Source of the DNA: Clostridia bacterium
GTDB lineage: Bacteria > Bacillota > Clostridia > Oscillospirales > CAG-272
NCBI GenBank assembly: GCA_017408585.1
Contig: JAFQUJ010000016.1
Location: 1-45,093, forward strand
Reading direction: 5' to 3'
Length of the DNA: 45,093 nt
Under the pieces are notes generated by a model, which had not been told where the DNA came from, searched no databases, and was given only the letters and a program-made list of their open reading frames with translations. Of this stretch, positions 25,366 through 34,424 are shown one piece after another. The number at the start of each line of letters is the position of its first letter. Within the stretch, counting starts at the first letter, position 1. The translations under genes were made by a program, and so were the position numbers.

Positions 25366-27300
25366 ATGAAAAATAAAAATTTGAAGGTAAAGGGGCTAGT
25401 GCTTTTTGGCTTTATAATTTTATTAGCCTTGCTTTTATTGCTTCTTTTATCCGGTGGAAACCTTGAAATAATTAAAAGTGTATTTATCGTAGATTACACA
25501 AATGACCAAATTCAAGACAAGCTAAGCGATCTTGGCTTCCGTGGTTGGATAACGGTTGTTATTTTATCCATGCTCCAGGTGGTTATTCCCTTCCTTCCTG
25601 CCGAGCCTGTTCAAGTGCTCGCAGGGCTTGCGTTTGGATTTCCTGTCGGTCTTGCATGCTGTATGATTGGCGTATTCCTTGGAAACACCTTTATATTCAT
25701 GCTATACAAGCTTTTGGGTGACAAGATTGGGGAATATTTTGTTAAAAATCTGCACTTTGACCTTGAAAAAGCGGCGTGCTCTACTCAGCTCACGCTGATA
25801 ATATTTATAATGTATTTTCTACCGGCAATTCCATACGGAATGATTTGCTTTTTGGCGGTAAGCATGGAAATGAAATATCCCAGATACATAATTGTAACTA
25901 TTCTCGGCTCTATCCCCTCCGTTTGTATCGGAGTTGGACTGGGACACATCGCACTTGCGTCCAGCTGGATTGTATCGGTTGCTATTTTTGTGGTTTTGGT
26001 TATTATTATCGCAATAATTACGATCAAGAGAAAATTCATTTTTGACAAAATAAATGCGTATCTTGACAAGCCCCCATATTCGTCTAAGACGACAGTTAAA
26101 AAATACAAGGCGTCCTCTCTTAATTTGCCATATATAATTTCAAAAATCGTGCTATTCTTTAAAAGAATAAAAGTTAAGTACAAAAACAAGATAGATGGCG
26201 AAATTGAGACACCCTGTATCGTTCTTTGTAATCATGGAGCATTTACAGATTTTGTATATGCAGGCACATTACTTCGCAAAAAAGCGCCAAACTTTATTGT
26301 TGCAAGGCTTTACTTTTATAAGAAATGGTTTGGCAAGCTTTTAAGGCGCTTTGGTTGCTTCCCTAAGAGTATGTTTACAACTGACCTTGAAAGTGCAAAG
26401 AACTGCCTTAGAGTTTTAAAATTTGATGGCGTGCTTGCGATGATGCCGGAGGCTAGGCTATCAACCGTTGGTCGCTTTGAGGACATTCAAGAGGAGACAT
26501 ATGCTTTTCTTAAAAAGGCGGGAGTTACTGTATATTCGATAAAGATGAGCGGTGACTATTTATGTAGCCCAAAATGGGGAAATGGCATGCGCTGTGGCTC
26601 TTATGTAGAGGCGGAGCTTGATATTCTCTTTACTAAGAGCGAGCTTTTAGAGCTTTCCGTTCAACAAATCAAGGAGCGCGTTGATAGCAGACTAAGCTAT
26701 AACGAGCTTGAATGGCTTGACGAGCACCCCGAGCTTGAATATCGTTCAAAGGCCTTGGCCAAGGGTCTTGAAAACATTTTAACAACCTGTCCAGAATGCA
26801 ACAGTAAATTCACCCTTAGCACTAAGGGACACGATATTTTCTGCGAAAAATGTGGAAAAATAGCAACTCTTGACTCTAGATATTCATTTACTAATGCTAC
26901 TCCGTTTAAGAACTTTGTAGAATGGTATGATTGGCAATTTGAGGCTCTAAGAGAAAAAATCGAGAGTAACGAGGACTTTTCTATGAGCTCTGAGGTTACT
27001 CTTAAAATGCAATCTATTGGTGGTAAGGGGTCACTAAGGGTGGCAGGTCAAGGCGTTTGCACGCTTAATAAAGGTGGTCTTATTTACGAGGGAACTCAGG
27101 ACTCAGAGAATGTAACGCTCACCTTCCCTATTGACCAAATTTACAGGCTTCTGTTTGGTGCAGGAGAGGATTTTGAGATTTATGTTGGAAAGGAAATATA
27201 CTATTTTGAGCCGAGCGAAAGACGCTCCTGTGTGGAATGGTATATTGCCTCAATTATTCTTGTTGATAATGCAAAAAGGCTCACTTTGACAAATCAATAA
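25366..27300 (+). CDS. VTT/DedA membrane domain - PlsC-type acyltransferase - zinc ribbon fusion
   Basis: 644 residues. N-terminal helix 8-30, then a VTT (SNARE-associated/DedA/TVP38) domain ~45-220 with FLPAEPVQVLAGLAFGFPVG and YFLPAIPYGMICF, the re-entrant-loop signature of lipid scramblase/floppase-type DedA proteins. Residues ~275-440 are a PlsC-like acyltransferase: H290 and D295 give the HX4D motif (CNHGAFTDF), and MMPEARLS stands where FPEGTRS normally lies. Residues 475-496 form a CxxC...CxxC zinc ribbon. The last ~140 residues are a soluble domain I do not recognise. It could couple transbilayer lipid movement to acylation. It is followed 18 bp later by the YfcC-type carrier. Confidence 0.82.
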   Translation: MKNKNLKVKGLVLFGFIILLALLLLLLLSGGNLEIIKSVFIVDYTNDQIQDKLSDLGFRGWITVVILSMLQVVIPFLPAEPVQVLAGLAFGFPVGLACCMIGVFLGNTFIFMLYKLLGDKIGEYFVKNLHFDLEKAACSTQLTLIIFIMYFLPAIPYGMICFLAVSMEMKYPRYIIVTILGSIPSVCIGVGLGHIALASSWIVSVAIFVVLVIIIAIITIKRKFIFDKINAYLDKPPYSSKTTVKKYKASSLNLPYIISKIVLFFKRIKVKYKNKIDGEIETPCIVLCNHGAFTDFVYAGTLLRKKAPNFIVARLYFYKKWFGKLLRRFGCFPKSMFTTDLESAKNCLRVLKFDGVLAMMPEARLSTVGRFEDIQEETYAFLKKAGVTVYSIKMSGDYLCSPKWGNGMRCGSYVEAELDILFTKSELLELSVQQIKERVDSRLSYNELEWLDEHPELEYRSKALAKGLENILTTCPECNSKFTLSTKGHDIFCEKCGKIATLDSRYSFTNATPFKNFVEWYDWQFEALREKIESNEDFSMSSEVTLKMQSIGGKGSLRVAGQGVCTLNKGGLIYEGTQDSENVTLTFPIDQIYRLLFGAGEDFEIYVGKEIYYFEPSERRSCVEWYIASIILVDNAKRLTLTNQ

Positions 27301-27318
27301 TATTATAAGGTGAATTTT

Positions 27319-28776
27319 ATGAGTAATACAAAAACTCAAGTAGACGAAAACGGTGGCAAGGAAAAGGCCCTGGCGACTATTGGTCTTAAATCTTTTTTAA
27401 CTGTTGTAATTATTCTTGTGTCTGTTCTCATTATTTGTGGAGCGCTTTCGTACCTTGTTCCGCAGGGCTCGTTTGAGCGTGACGAGAATGGCGCTATTAT
27501 TACTGACTCTTATGTTAGCTCTGAGGTTGACGGAATTGCCATTTGGAGAATTATTACCGCTCCTGTGCGTGTTTTTGCATCAGAGGATGCTCTAACGATT
27601 ATCATGATAAGCTTATTTTTGCTTATTATGAGTGGTGTGTTTAATCTTCTTGAAAAAACAGGTGGCATAAAGATCTTTATTGGTCGCATCATGTGCCATT
27701 TGCGCAACAAGGGTGGCCCTGTTGTTTGCATTACCGTTTTGATTTTCATGCTATTTGGTAGCTTCTTTGGAATGTTTGAGGAGCTTGTAACGCTTTTGCC
27801 GATAATTATCATATTTATGCTATCGATGAACATGGACACAATGACCGGTCTTGGTGCGTGTCTGTTAGCATCGTGCTTTGGCTTCTCGGCTGCGATAACT
27901 AACCCGTTCTCTGTTGGTCTTGCATCTCAGGTTGGCGGTGTTGCGGTTACCTCAGGCGTATGGCTTCGCATAGTATTCTTCGGCATCACTTATGGCGTGC
28001 TTTGTCTGTTTTTGATGCTTCATCTTCGCAAGATTGAGAAAAAGCCCGAGGCGTCGCCTACATATGAGATTGACCTTGAAAAGCGCGCGAGCATGGCAAG
28101 CTACACCTATGAAACAAATCCTGAGAACTCAAAGGTGTTCAAGGTATTCTCCGTTTTCTTTGGAGTTCAGATTGTCATTTTAATTCTTATCGCATCTATA
28201 AGAGCGGTTTCGGGGCTTGCAATTCCAATTCTTTCGGTTAGCTTCCTTATTGCCGGCATTGTGTGCGGGCTTATCGTTTCAAATGACAAAAAAATAATAT
28301 TCAAGTACATTTTACAGGGGGCTGTGTCAATGCTTCCCGCAGTTTTGATGATTGCGCTCGCATCGTCTGTCAAGCTTGTTATGACGGAGAGTGGCATAAT
28401 CGACACAATAATGCACTATGTAATTGAGCTTCTTGCAGGTAAAAATGGCTTTGTTGCAATTTTGCTAATATATCTATTCATTTTATTCCTTCAGCTCTTT
28501 ATAGGCTCGGCATCGGCAAAGATTATTCTTATAATGCCTATCATTATGCCTATTGCGGTGGCTCTTGGAATTTCGCCCTCTCTTGTCATTTTGGCATATT
28601 GCATGGCTGATGGATTTACAGATGTTATTTTGCCTACAAATCCCGTTTTGCTAGTTGGTCTATCAATGGCAAATGTTTCCTATGGAAAGTGGTTTAAGTG
28701 GACATGGAAGCTACAAGCTATCGTGTTTGTGATAACAATTGCAGTTCTATTCTTCGGTGTGGCAATTGGATATTAA
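27319..28776 (+). CDS. YfcC/DcuC-family membrane carrier
   Basis: 485 residues from ATG 27319, with AAGGTGA 5 nt upstream (the GTG at 27310 lies within the SD region). Twelve or more hydrophobic helices. Family-like blocks: ISYLVPQGSF-type start (ALSYLVPQGSFERDENG), GSFFGMFEELVTLLPIIIIFM, GFSAAITNPFSVGLASQVGG, and the C-terminal FIGSASAKIILIMPIIMPIAVALGIS with ADGFTDVILPTNPVLLVGLSMA. YfcC/DcuC-type proteins carry amino acids, peptides or short organic acids by secondary transport; the substrate here is unknown. Probably in one transcript with the VTT-PlsC gene and ended by the hairpin at 28784. Confidence 0.82.
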   Translation: MSNTKTQVDENGGKEKALATIGLKSFLTVVIILVSVLIICGALSYLVPQGSFERDENGAIITDSYVSSEVDGIAIWRIITAPVRVFASEDALTIIMISLFLLIMSGVFNLLEKTGGIKIFIGRIMCHLRNKGGPVVCITVLIFMLFGSFFGMFEELVTLLPIIIIFMLSMNMDTMTGLGACLLASCFGFSAAITNPFSVGLASQVGGVAVTSGVWLRIVFFGITYGVLCLFLMLHLRKIEKKPEASPTYEIDLEKRASMASYTYETNPENSKVFKVFSVFFGVQIVILILIASIRAVSGLAIPILSVSFLIAGIVCGLIVSNDKKIIFKYILQGAVSMLPAVLMIALASSVKLVMTESGIIDTIMHYVIELLAGKNGFVAILLIYLFILFLQLFIGSASAKIILIMPIIMPIAVALGISPSLVILAYCMADGFTDVILPTNPVLLVGLSMANVSYGKWFKWTWKLQAIVFVITIAVLFFGVAIGY

Positions 28777-28783
28777 GATAATT

Positions 28784-28817
28784 AAAAAGACTCGACAAAA
28801 ATTGTCGAGTCTTTTTT
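28784..28817 (+). terminator. Rho-independent terminator
   Basis: Stem AAAAAGACTCGACAA / TTGTCGAGTCTTTTT with a 3-nt loop and T run. Confidence 0.92.
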
Positions 28818-28848
28818 GTTTTTTATGATTATTTTAGGCGTTTTTAGA

Positions 28849-28877
28849 TTGACATTCCATATAGTATATGATAAAAT
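28849..28877 (+). promoter_or_regulatory. Sigma-A promoter of the ADP-ribosylglycohydrolase/GH3/GH43 operon
   Basis: -35 TTGACA (28849-28854), 17-nt spacer ending TATGA, -10 TAAAAT (28872-28877). The -10 region is identical to that of the GH51 gene. Confidence 0.85.
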
Positions 28878-28917
28878 TAAAATAATAATATTTTTGTTTT
28901 TTGAAGGAGAACAAATC

Positions 28918-30276
28918 ATGGAAAATTTAAGCTTTATTCCAAGCTATGACAAGCTTCATCTTTGGGAGCTTTATTTTGAGGATCTTGGCACAGAGTATCG
29001 TCAATGCATCGAGGAGGGCCTTGATATTGAGGCGTACAAGGAGCTTTTTGAGGCTGTACAAAAGCTTCCTCGCGGAGAGGAAAAGAAAAGGCTCGCTGAT
29101 GTTATTTTTGACATTGTTCGTTGTGCAAAAGCAAAAGAGGGCTACAAGTATAACGAGCCATCAACGCTTGACGAGATAAGAGCGCTACGAGCTCCCTATC
29201 CTGTTGAAAAAAGAGAGCTTGATGATAATACGCTATATGACAAGGTTCTTGGTGCTTGGGTTGGTAGAATTTGCGGTTGCCTTCTCGGAAAGCCAATTGA
29301 GGGCTGTTGGAAGGAGCATATTTGGGAGATGCTAAGGGATAATGGCAATTTCCCTATGACAAGATATATTCACTATAACAAGTTTAGCGACGAGCTGAAC
29401 GCAAAATATCCTTGGCTAAAGGGCAGATGCTTTGGCGACAAGGTAAGCTATATGCCTTTTGATGACGATACGAACTACATGGTTCTCGGTCAAGAGGTTA
29501 TAAAAAGATACGGAAGAGATTTTACGCCATATAACATGGCACAGGCGTGGGTTTCGCTTCAACCTAAGGACTCGTATTGCACAGCTGAAAGAGTGGCGTT
29601 TATCAACTTTGTAAATGGTATTTTACCTCCCGCATCAGCGCAACATAAGAACCCCTACAGAGAGTGGATTGGCGCGCAAATTCGCGGTGACTATTTTGGC
29701 TATATAAACCCTCAAAATCCGGAGCTTGCGTCTGACATGGCATGGAGAGATGCGTCTATTTCTCACATTAAGAATGGTATTTATGGTGAAATGTGGGCAT
29801 CTGCCATGATTGCGCTTTCGTTCTCGACTGATTGCCTTGAGGACATTATAAAGGGTGGTCTTGCGCAAATTCCTAGCACCTCTCGTCTTTACGAAAGAGT
29901 TAACGCTGTTATTGATTGGTACAAGAGTGGCGTTTCGCAAGAGGATTGCTTTAAGAAAATTTACGAGGAATGGGACGACCACAATTTCCACAATTGGTGT
30001 CACACAATTTCAAATGCAATGATAGTTACAGCCTCGCTCCTTTATGGTGAGGGTGACTATGGCAAGAGCATTTGCATGGCGGTTCAAGCCGGCTTTGACA
30101 CGGACTGTAATGGTGCAACCGTTGGCTCTATTGTTGGAATTATCAATGGTGCCGGTGGCATTGACGAGGAATGGACTGCTCCAATAAATGACATGCTTCA
30201 AACAACTATATTTGGCTACACAATGGTTAAAATTAGCGATTGCGCTAAAAAAACGCTTGAGCATATCGAAAAATAA
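28918..30276 (+). CDS. ADP-ribosylglycohydrolase (ARH/DraG)-like protein
   Basis: 452 residues from ATG 28918, which has GAAGGAGA upstream and lies downstream of the promoter; the longer ORF from 28816 would begin before the promoter. ARH fold marks: LGAWVGRICGCLLGKPIEG, the first metal Asp cluster FDDDTNYMVLGQEV, and the second AVQAGFDTDCNGATVGSIVGIING. Both Mg2+-binding sites look intact. About 130 extra N-terminal residues precede the ARH domain. First gene of an operon with GH3 and GH43 enzymes. Such ARH homologues occur in sugar and nucleoside clusters and may cleave a glycosidic bond in a small metabolite rather than protein ADP-ribose. Confidence 0.85.
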   Translation: MENLSFIPSYDKLHLWELYFEDLGTEYRQCIEEGLDIEAYKELFEAVQKLPRGEEKKRLADVIFDIVRCAKAKEGYKYNEPSTLDEIRALRAPYPVEKRELDDNTLYDKVLGAWVGRICGCLLGKPIEGCWKEHIWEMLRDNGNFPMTRYIHYNKFSDELNAKYPWLKGRCFGDKVSYMPFDDDTNYMVLGQEVIKRYGRDFTPYNMAQAWVSLQPKDSYCTAERVAFINFVNGILPPASAQHKNPYREWIGAQIRGDYFGYINPQNPELASDMAWRDASISHIKNGIYGEMWASAMIALSFSTDCLEDIIKGGLAQIPSTSRLYERVNAVIDWYKSGVSQEDCFKKIYEEWDDHNFHNWCHTISNAMIVTASLLYGEGDYGKSICMAVQAGFDTDCNGATVGSIVGIINGAGGIDEEWTAPINDMLQTTIFGYTMVKISDCAKKTLEHIEK

Positions 30277-30298
30277 AAAGGGGGCATATGCCCTCTTT
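30277..30298 (+). terminator. Weak intercistronic hairpin
   Basis: AAAGGGGGCATATGCCCTCTTT between the ARH-like and GH3 genes, with a short, poor T tract. It may attenuate transcription or protect the RNA end rather than stop transcription fully. Confidence 0.5.
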
Positions 30299-30321
30299 AA
30301 AATAAATTAGGAGAAAAAACA

Positions 30322-32202
30322 ATGACTTTTTTGGAAAGAGCAAGAGAATTAGTTTCAAAAATGACACTTGAGGAGAAGATGGCGCAAATGCGCTATGACG
30401 CTCCTGCAATTGAGCGTTTGGGTGTGCCTGCGTATAACTGGTGGAACGAGTGCTTACATGGTGTTGCCCGTCAAGGCTGTGCTACTGTTTTTCCTCAGGC
30501 AATTGGACTTGCGTCAAGCTTTAATACAGAGCTCATGCACAAGGTTGCTACCGCCATTTCAGACGAGGCGAGAGCAAAATATAACGAGTTTAAGAGGTTT
30601 GGCTCTACTGAGCAATATCAAGGACTTACCTTCTGGTCGCCTAATATAAATATTTTTAGAGATCCCAGATGGGGTCGCGGACACGAAACATATGGTGAGG
30701 ATCCGCTTCTTACAGGCAAGATGGGTGTTGCGTTTATAAAGGGCTTACAGGGCGAGGGCAAGTACAGAAAGCTTGATGCGACAATCAAGCATTATGCTGT
30801 TCACAGTGGTCCTGAAAGCGAGCGTCACAGCTTTGATGCGATTGTATCAGATGCCGACCTTTATGAAACTTATCTTAGCGCATTTAAGTATTGCATTGAG
30901 AATGCCGATCCATCGGCTGTTATGGGCGCTTACAATCGTGTAAATGGTGAGGCGTGCTGTGCTAGCAAGAGGCTTCTTGGGGATATTCTCTATGGCGAGC
31001 TTGGCTTTAAGGGCTATGTTGTATCGGACTGTGGTGCGATAAGAGATATTCACGCAGGGCATCACATCACCTCGTGTGAGGCGGAGAGTGTTGCGCTTGC
31101 GCTAAATAATGGCTGTCAGCTCAATTGTGGCGATGCTTATTTAAGCTTATATGAGGCTTATGAAATGGACCTTATAAGCGAGGAAACGATAACTGAGGCG
31201 GTGACAAAGCTATTTGAGGCGCGCTTCCGTCTTGGAATGTTTGATGACGATTGCGAATATGACAATATTCCGTTTGAGGTTGTTGAATGTGATGAGCATA
31301 CTGCGCTTAATCGCAAGATGGCTCAACAGAGCATTGTTTTACTTAAAAACAATGGCATTTTGCCTCTTGACAAGAGCAAGTATAAAACCATTGCGGTAAT
31401 TGGACCTAACAGTGACAGATTTAGTGTTTTGATAGGTAACTATAACGGAAATCCTTCTAAATATGTTACTCCTCTTCGCGCTATTCAGGAGGAATTTGAC
31501 GGCAAGGTCATTTTTTCGGCAGGCTGTCACCCGAGTGACATCGGCTCGTGTATGTGGAGTGGATATCCCTTACGCGAGGGAATAATTTGCGCGAGCAAGG
31601 CGGATCTTGTTATTATGTGTATGGGACTGAATCCCGGAATGGAGGGAGAGGAAGGCGACGCATTTAATGGAGATGTGGCGGGTGATAAAAAGGACATTGA
31701 GCTTCCTGCGCCACAAAAAAAGCTCTTTGATGAGATTATAAAGCTGGGAAAGCCCGTTATTTTTGTAAATATTAGCGGTAGCTGTATCTCGCTTTGCGAG
31801 CAAGACGAAAAATGTGACGCGGTTATTCAATGCTTTTATCCCGGCGCTCAGGGTGGAAATGCGCTGGCAGATATTCTTTTTGGCAAGGTATCACCTAGTG
31901 GGCGCTTGCCTGTTACCTTCTATCGCTCAACTGATGACCTTCCACCATTCAGAGATTACAGTATGAAAAATCGCACCTACAAGTTCTTTGAGGGCGATCC
32001 ACTCTATCCGTTTGGTCATGGTCTTACATATGCTCAAATCGAGGAAAATTGGATAAGTGAAAACGAGGTTGAGCTAACAAACAAAGGCGGAATGGACACA
32101 TCCTATGCCGTTTTGAAATTCAAGCACGAGCCACACAAGGAGCTACTTGATTTTAAGAAGGTATTTATAAGAGTTGGCGAAAAAATTACTGTTACATTTT
32201 AG
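30322..32202 (+). CDS. GH3 beta-glycosidase (beta-xylosidase/beta-glucosidase type), short C-terminus
   Basis: 626 residues, no signal peptide. Domain 1 has LGVPAYNWWNECLHGVAR, FWSPNINIFRDPRWGRGHETYGEDP, KHYAVHSGPESERHSFD and the nucleophile D236 in GYVVSDCGAI. Domain 2 has SIVLLKNNGILPL and IAVIGPNSD, and MEGEEGD is a likely acid/base region. The RDPRWGRGHETYGEDP and NWWNECLHG blocks are typical of xylosidase-like GH3 members. The C-terminal fibronectin-III-like domain starts about residue 565 but ends early at VGEKITVTF, without its last strands. The stop codon is part of the GH43 Shine-Dalgarno. Cytoplasmic release of xylose or glucose from oligosaccharides. Confidence 0.92.
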   Translation: MTFLERARELVSKMTLEEKMAQMRYDAPAIERLGVPAYNWWNECLHGVARQGCATVFPQAIGLASSFNTELMHKVATAISDEARAKYNEFKRFGSTEQYQGLTFWSPNINIFRDPRWGRGHETYGEDPLLTGKMGVAFIKGLQGEGKYRKLDATIKHYAVHSGPESERHSFDAIVSDADLYETYLSAFKYCIENADPSAVMGAYNRVNGEACCASKRLLGDILYGELGFKGYVVSDCGAIRDIHAGHHITSCEAESVALALNNGCQLNCGDAYLSLYEAYEMDLISEETITEAVTKLFEARFRLGMFDDDCEYDNIPFEVVECDEHTALNRKMAQQSIVLLKNNGILPLDKSKYKTIAVIGPNSDRFSVLIGNYNGNPSKYVTPLRAIQEEFDGKVIFSAGCHPSDIGSCMWSGYPLREGIICASKADLVIMCMGLNPGMEGEEGDAFNGDVAGDKKDIELPAPQKKLFDEIIKLGKPVIFVNISGSCISLCEQDEKCDAVIQCFYPGAQGGNALADILFGKVSPSGRLPVTFYRSTDDLPPFRDYSMKNRTYKFFEGDPLYPFGHGLTYAQIEENWISENEVELTNKGGMDTSYAVLKFKHEPHKELLDFKKVFIRVGEKITVTF

Positions 32203-32210
32203 GAGATACT

Positions 32211-33671
32211 ATGAAGCAGGCTTTTAACCCATATTTACCGCTTAACGAATACACCCCCGATGGTGAGCCTCATATTTTTGGTGACAGAGTGTACATTTAC
32301 GGCTCTCACGATGCTGAAAACGGCGACCACTTTTGTATGCTTGATTATGTTACATATTCGGCAAGCGTTGACGATCTTACCGATTGGAGATACGAGGGTG
32401 TAATTTATAAGGCGTCAAGCGATCCTCTTTATCCAAAATACAAATATATGTTTGCGCCCGATGTGGTTATGGGAAATGACGGAAGATACTATCTTTTCTA
32501 TTCTCTATCTAACGATTATCCCGATTGCTCTTACATTATGAGTGTGGCTGTTTGCGACACACCCTCGGGCGAATTCAAGTTTCACGGATATGTAAAACGC
32601 GAAAACGGTGAGCCCTTAACTGATGGCGTCATTTTTGACCCCGGTGTGATAAATGACAATGGCATTGTTCGTCTTTACTACGGAATGTGGTGGAATTTTG
32701 AGCAGGATTTTGATTATGAGGAAGGTCTAAAAAGGCAGATTAGCACATTTAGAAAATCGCGTTCTGAGATTGAGGGTGCGCCAGATGGCGTTATGGGACC
32801 CTTTATGGTAGAGCTATGCGATGACATGCTGACGATAAAGAGCGACCCTGTGAGAATATTTCCACGCGATTTTAGAGGAACTAGCTTTGAGGGGCATGAG
32901 TTTTTCGAGGCTAGCTCAATGCGAAAAATCGGTGAAAAATATTATTTTGTTTACTCTACCTTTAAGGGTCACGAGCTTGCCTATGCGACAAGTGATTTTC
33001 CAAACAGAGATTTTGTCTTTGGCGGTGTCATTGTTTCTAATGGCGATATCGGCTACAAGGGTAGGCGCACAGAGGACCAAATAATGCGTGTTGGAAACAA
33101 TCACGGAAGCATTATTGAAATAAATGGTGAGTGGTATGTTTTCTATCACAGGCACACAACAAAAACAGAGCTTTCAAGACAGGCGTGTGCTGAAAAAATC
33201 ACTATCTTGCCTGATGGCTCAATTCCACAGGTTGAAATCACCTCCTGCGGTCTTAATGGTCGCCCTTTACGCACACAGGGTGCGTATCCTGCGATAATTT
33301 GCTGTGCATTAACTAACGGTAAATTACACTACGGAGAGTGCAAGGGTGAGAGGCTACCTCACATTATTTGCAAAAATGGTGAGCGGTTTCTTTGTGAGAT
33401 TGAAAATGGCTCTCTGTTTGGCTACAAGTATTTTGACTTTAAGGGAAAAACCTCTATTGCGATTAAATATCGCTCGGGCGATATTGAGCCATATGGTGCT
33501 CTTGAAATTTTGACCGAGGAAGATGGCGAAAGGATTGGTAAAATTGAGATTTCACCATCTATAAATTGGGCAAAAGCCTCAACCTGTGTCGATATTTCGG
33601 GAAAAAGTGCTCTCTATTTTAGGTACGAGGGCTCAGGAGCGATTGATGTTATCGAAATTTTATTTGAATAA
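32211..33671 (+). CDS. GH43 glycosidase with C-terminal carbohydrate-binding-like domain
   Basis: 486 residues, no signal peptide. Five-blade propeller, residues ~1-330: NPYLPLNEYTPDGEPHIFGDRVYIYGSHD, MFAPDVVMGNDGRYYLFYS (the pKa-modulating Asp) and EGHEFFEASSMRKIGEKYYFVYS (the acid Glu). The usual N-terminal base Asp of the DP motif appears as Glu (GEPH). Residues ~345-486 are a beta-rich domain like CBM6. AGGAG overlaps the GH3 stop and lies 5 nt before the ATG. Probably arabinofuranosidase or xylosidase activity together with the GH3 and GH51 enzymes; specificity is not readable. Confidence 0.87.
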   Translation: MKQAFNPYLPLNEYTPDGEPHIFGDRVYIYGSHDAENGDHFCMLDYVTYSASVDDLTDWRYEGVIYKASSDPLYPKYKYMFAPDVVMGNDGRYYLFYSLSNDYPDCSYIMSVAVCDTPSGEFKFHGYVKRENGEPLTDGVIFDPGVINDNGIVRLYYGMWWNFEQDFDYEEGLKRQISTFRKSRSEIEGAPDGVMGPFMVELCDDMLTIKSDPVRIFPRDFRGTSFEGHEFFEASSMRKIGEKYYFVYSTFKGHELAYATSDFPNRDFVFGGVIVSNGDIGYKGRRTEDQIMRVGNNHGSIIEINGEWYVFYHRHTTKTELSRQACAEKITILPDGSIPQVEITSCGLNGRPLRTQGAYPAIICCALTNGKLHYGECKGERLPHIICKNGERFLCEIENGSLFGYKYFDFKGKTSIAIKYRSGDIEPYGALEILTEEDGERIGKIEISPSINWAKASTCVDISGKSALYFRYEGSGAIDVIEILFE

Positions 33672-33674
33672 AAC

Positions 33675-33701
33675 AAAAAAGGATGCGTACGCATCCTTTT
33701 T
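33675..33701. terminator. Bidirectional Rho-independent terminator
   Basis: Near-perfect palindrome AAAAAGGATGC-GTAC-GCATCCTTTTT with A/T runs on both sides, between convergent GH43 and the hypothetical gene. Confidence 0.88.
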
Positions 33702-33703
33702 AT

Positions 33704-34345
33704 TTATACTAGGTGGATTGTTGCGATGATTTTGGCGTTTTGCCATTTTTGCTCTGCGCCCTCCTCGTGAGCATAGAGTGCCACCTGATCCTCGAAGGAA
33801 AAATCCTTTTCCTTTATAACGCTTTTTACCTCGTATTGAACACTTATATCTTGACATTTGAGCGTTACTCTATCGCCTGCGTCGATAAATCTGATTTCGG
33901 GGTAGTCATCTATTATTAGAACCCTTTCGCGCTCTGCTGTGTCTAGCTGTTCTTTTGTTACCTCGATGACATAGTCCTCGCTTATGTCCTCGGGGATAAA
34001 GGCATTTGGATCAAAGCGCCTTGAGAGTGGGGGCATTCCGTCTGTGTAGTCGTCCTCGGGATTTGAGCTGATATCCCATCTAAATGCGTAGCGTGAGTAA
34101 TCCATTGAGCCGTGATGGTCGTATGCTTCTGCCATAAGTCCACCAAAGCCTCTTTGAGAATAGAGGCGCTTTTTGCCATCATTTAAAACGGGGGTGCAGT
34201 TCATTGACTCTTGATGATCCCAGCCTGTAAAGGAATAGCCATTTTCTCTTATATCATCTATTATTGCCTGTGTTGCCGCCTCGGTTACCTCTCCGCTTGG
34301 CACATCGCTTTCCCATTCGGTCCAGCCTATTACCTTATATTTCAT
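33704..34345 (-). CDS. Hypothetical protein, acidic and soluble
   Basis: 213 residues from ATG 34345; AGAGGTGA lies 5 nt upstream, so the GTG at 34354 is not used. No signal peptide or membrane segment. The first ~110 residues are rich in aromatic and acidic residues (VIGWTEWESDVPSGEVTEAATQA, GYSFTGWDHQESMNC, RGFGGLMAEAYDHHGSMDYSRYAF). The last ~70 look like a small beta domain (IRFIDAGDRVTLKCQDISVQYEV). I do not recognise a family. Single gene, transcribed away from the valS T-box. It could be a ligand-binding or antitoxin-like protein, but nothing proves either. Confidence 0.75.
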   Translation of the reverse strand: MKYKVIGWTEWESDVPSGEVTEAATQAIIDDIRENGYSFTGWDHQESMNCTPVLNDGKKRLYSQRGFGGLMAEAYDHHGSMDYSRYAFRWDISSNPEDDYTDGMPPLSRRFDPNAFIPEDISEDYVIEVTKEQLDTAERERVLIIDDYPEIRFIDAGDRVTLKCQDISVQYEVKSVIKEKDFSFEDQVALYAHEEGAEQKWQNAKIIATIHLV

Positions 34346-34424
34346 TATAGTCACCTCTCTTTATGCTTCTATTCTATCATTTTTATATCCTAGTGTCAAG
34401 AATAATATAAAAGTAAAAAATATA

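Noticed and set aside
1-33700. A Bacteroides-type polysaccharide utilisation locus
   Set aside because: No SusC/SusD pair or extracellular enzymes; the hydrolases are cytoplasmic and lie in separate small operons.
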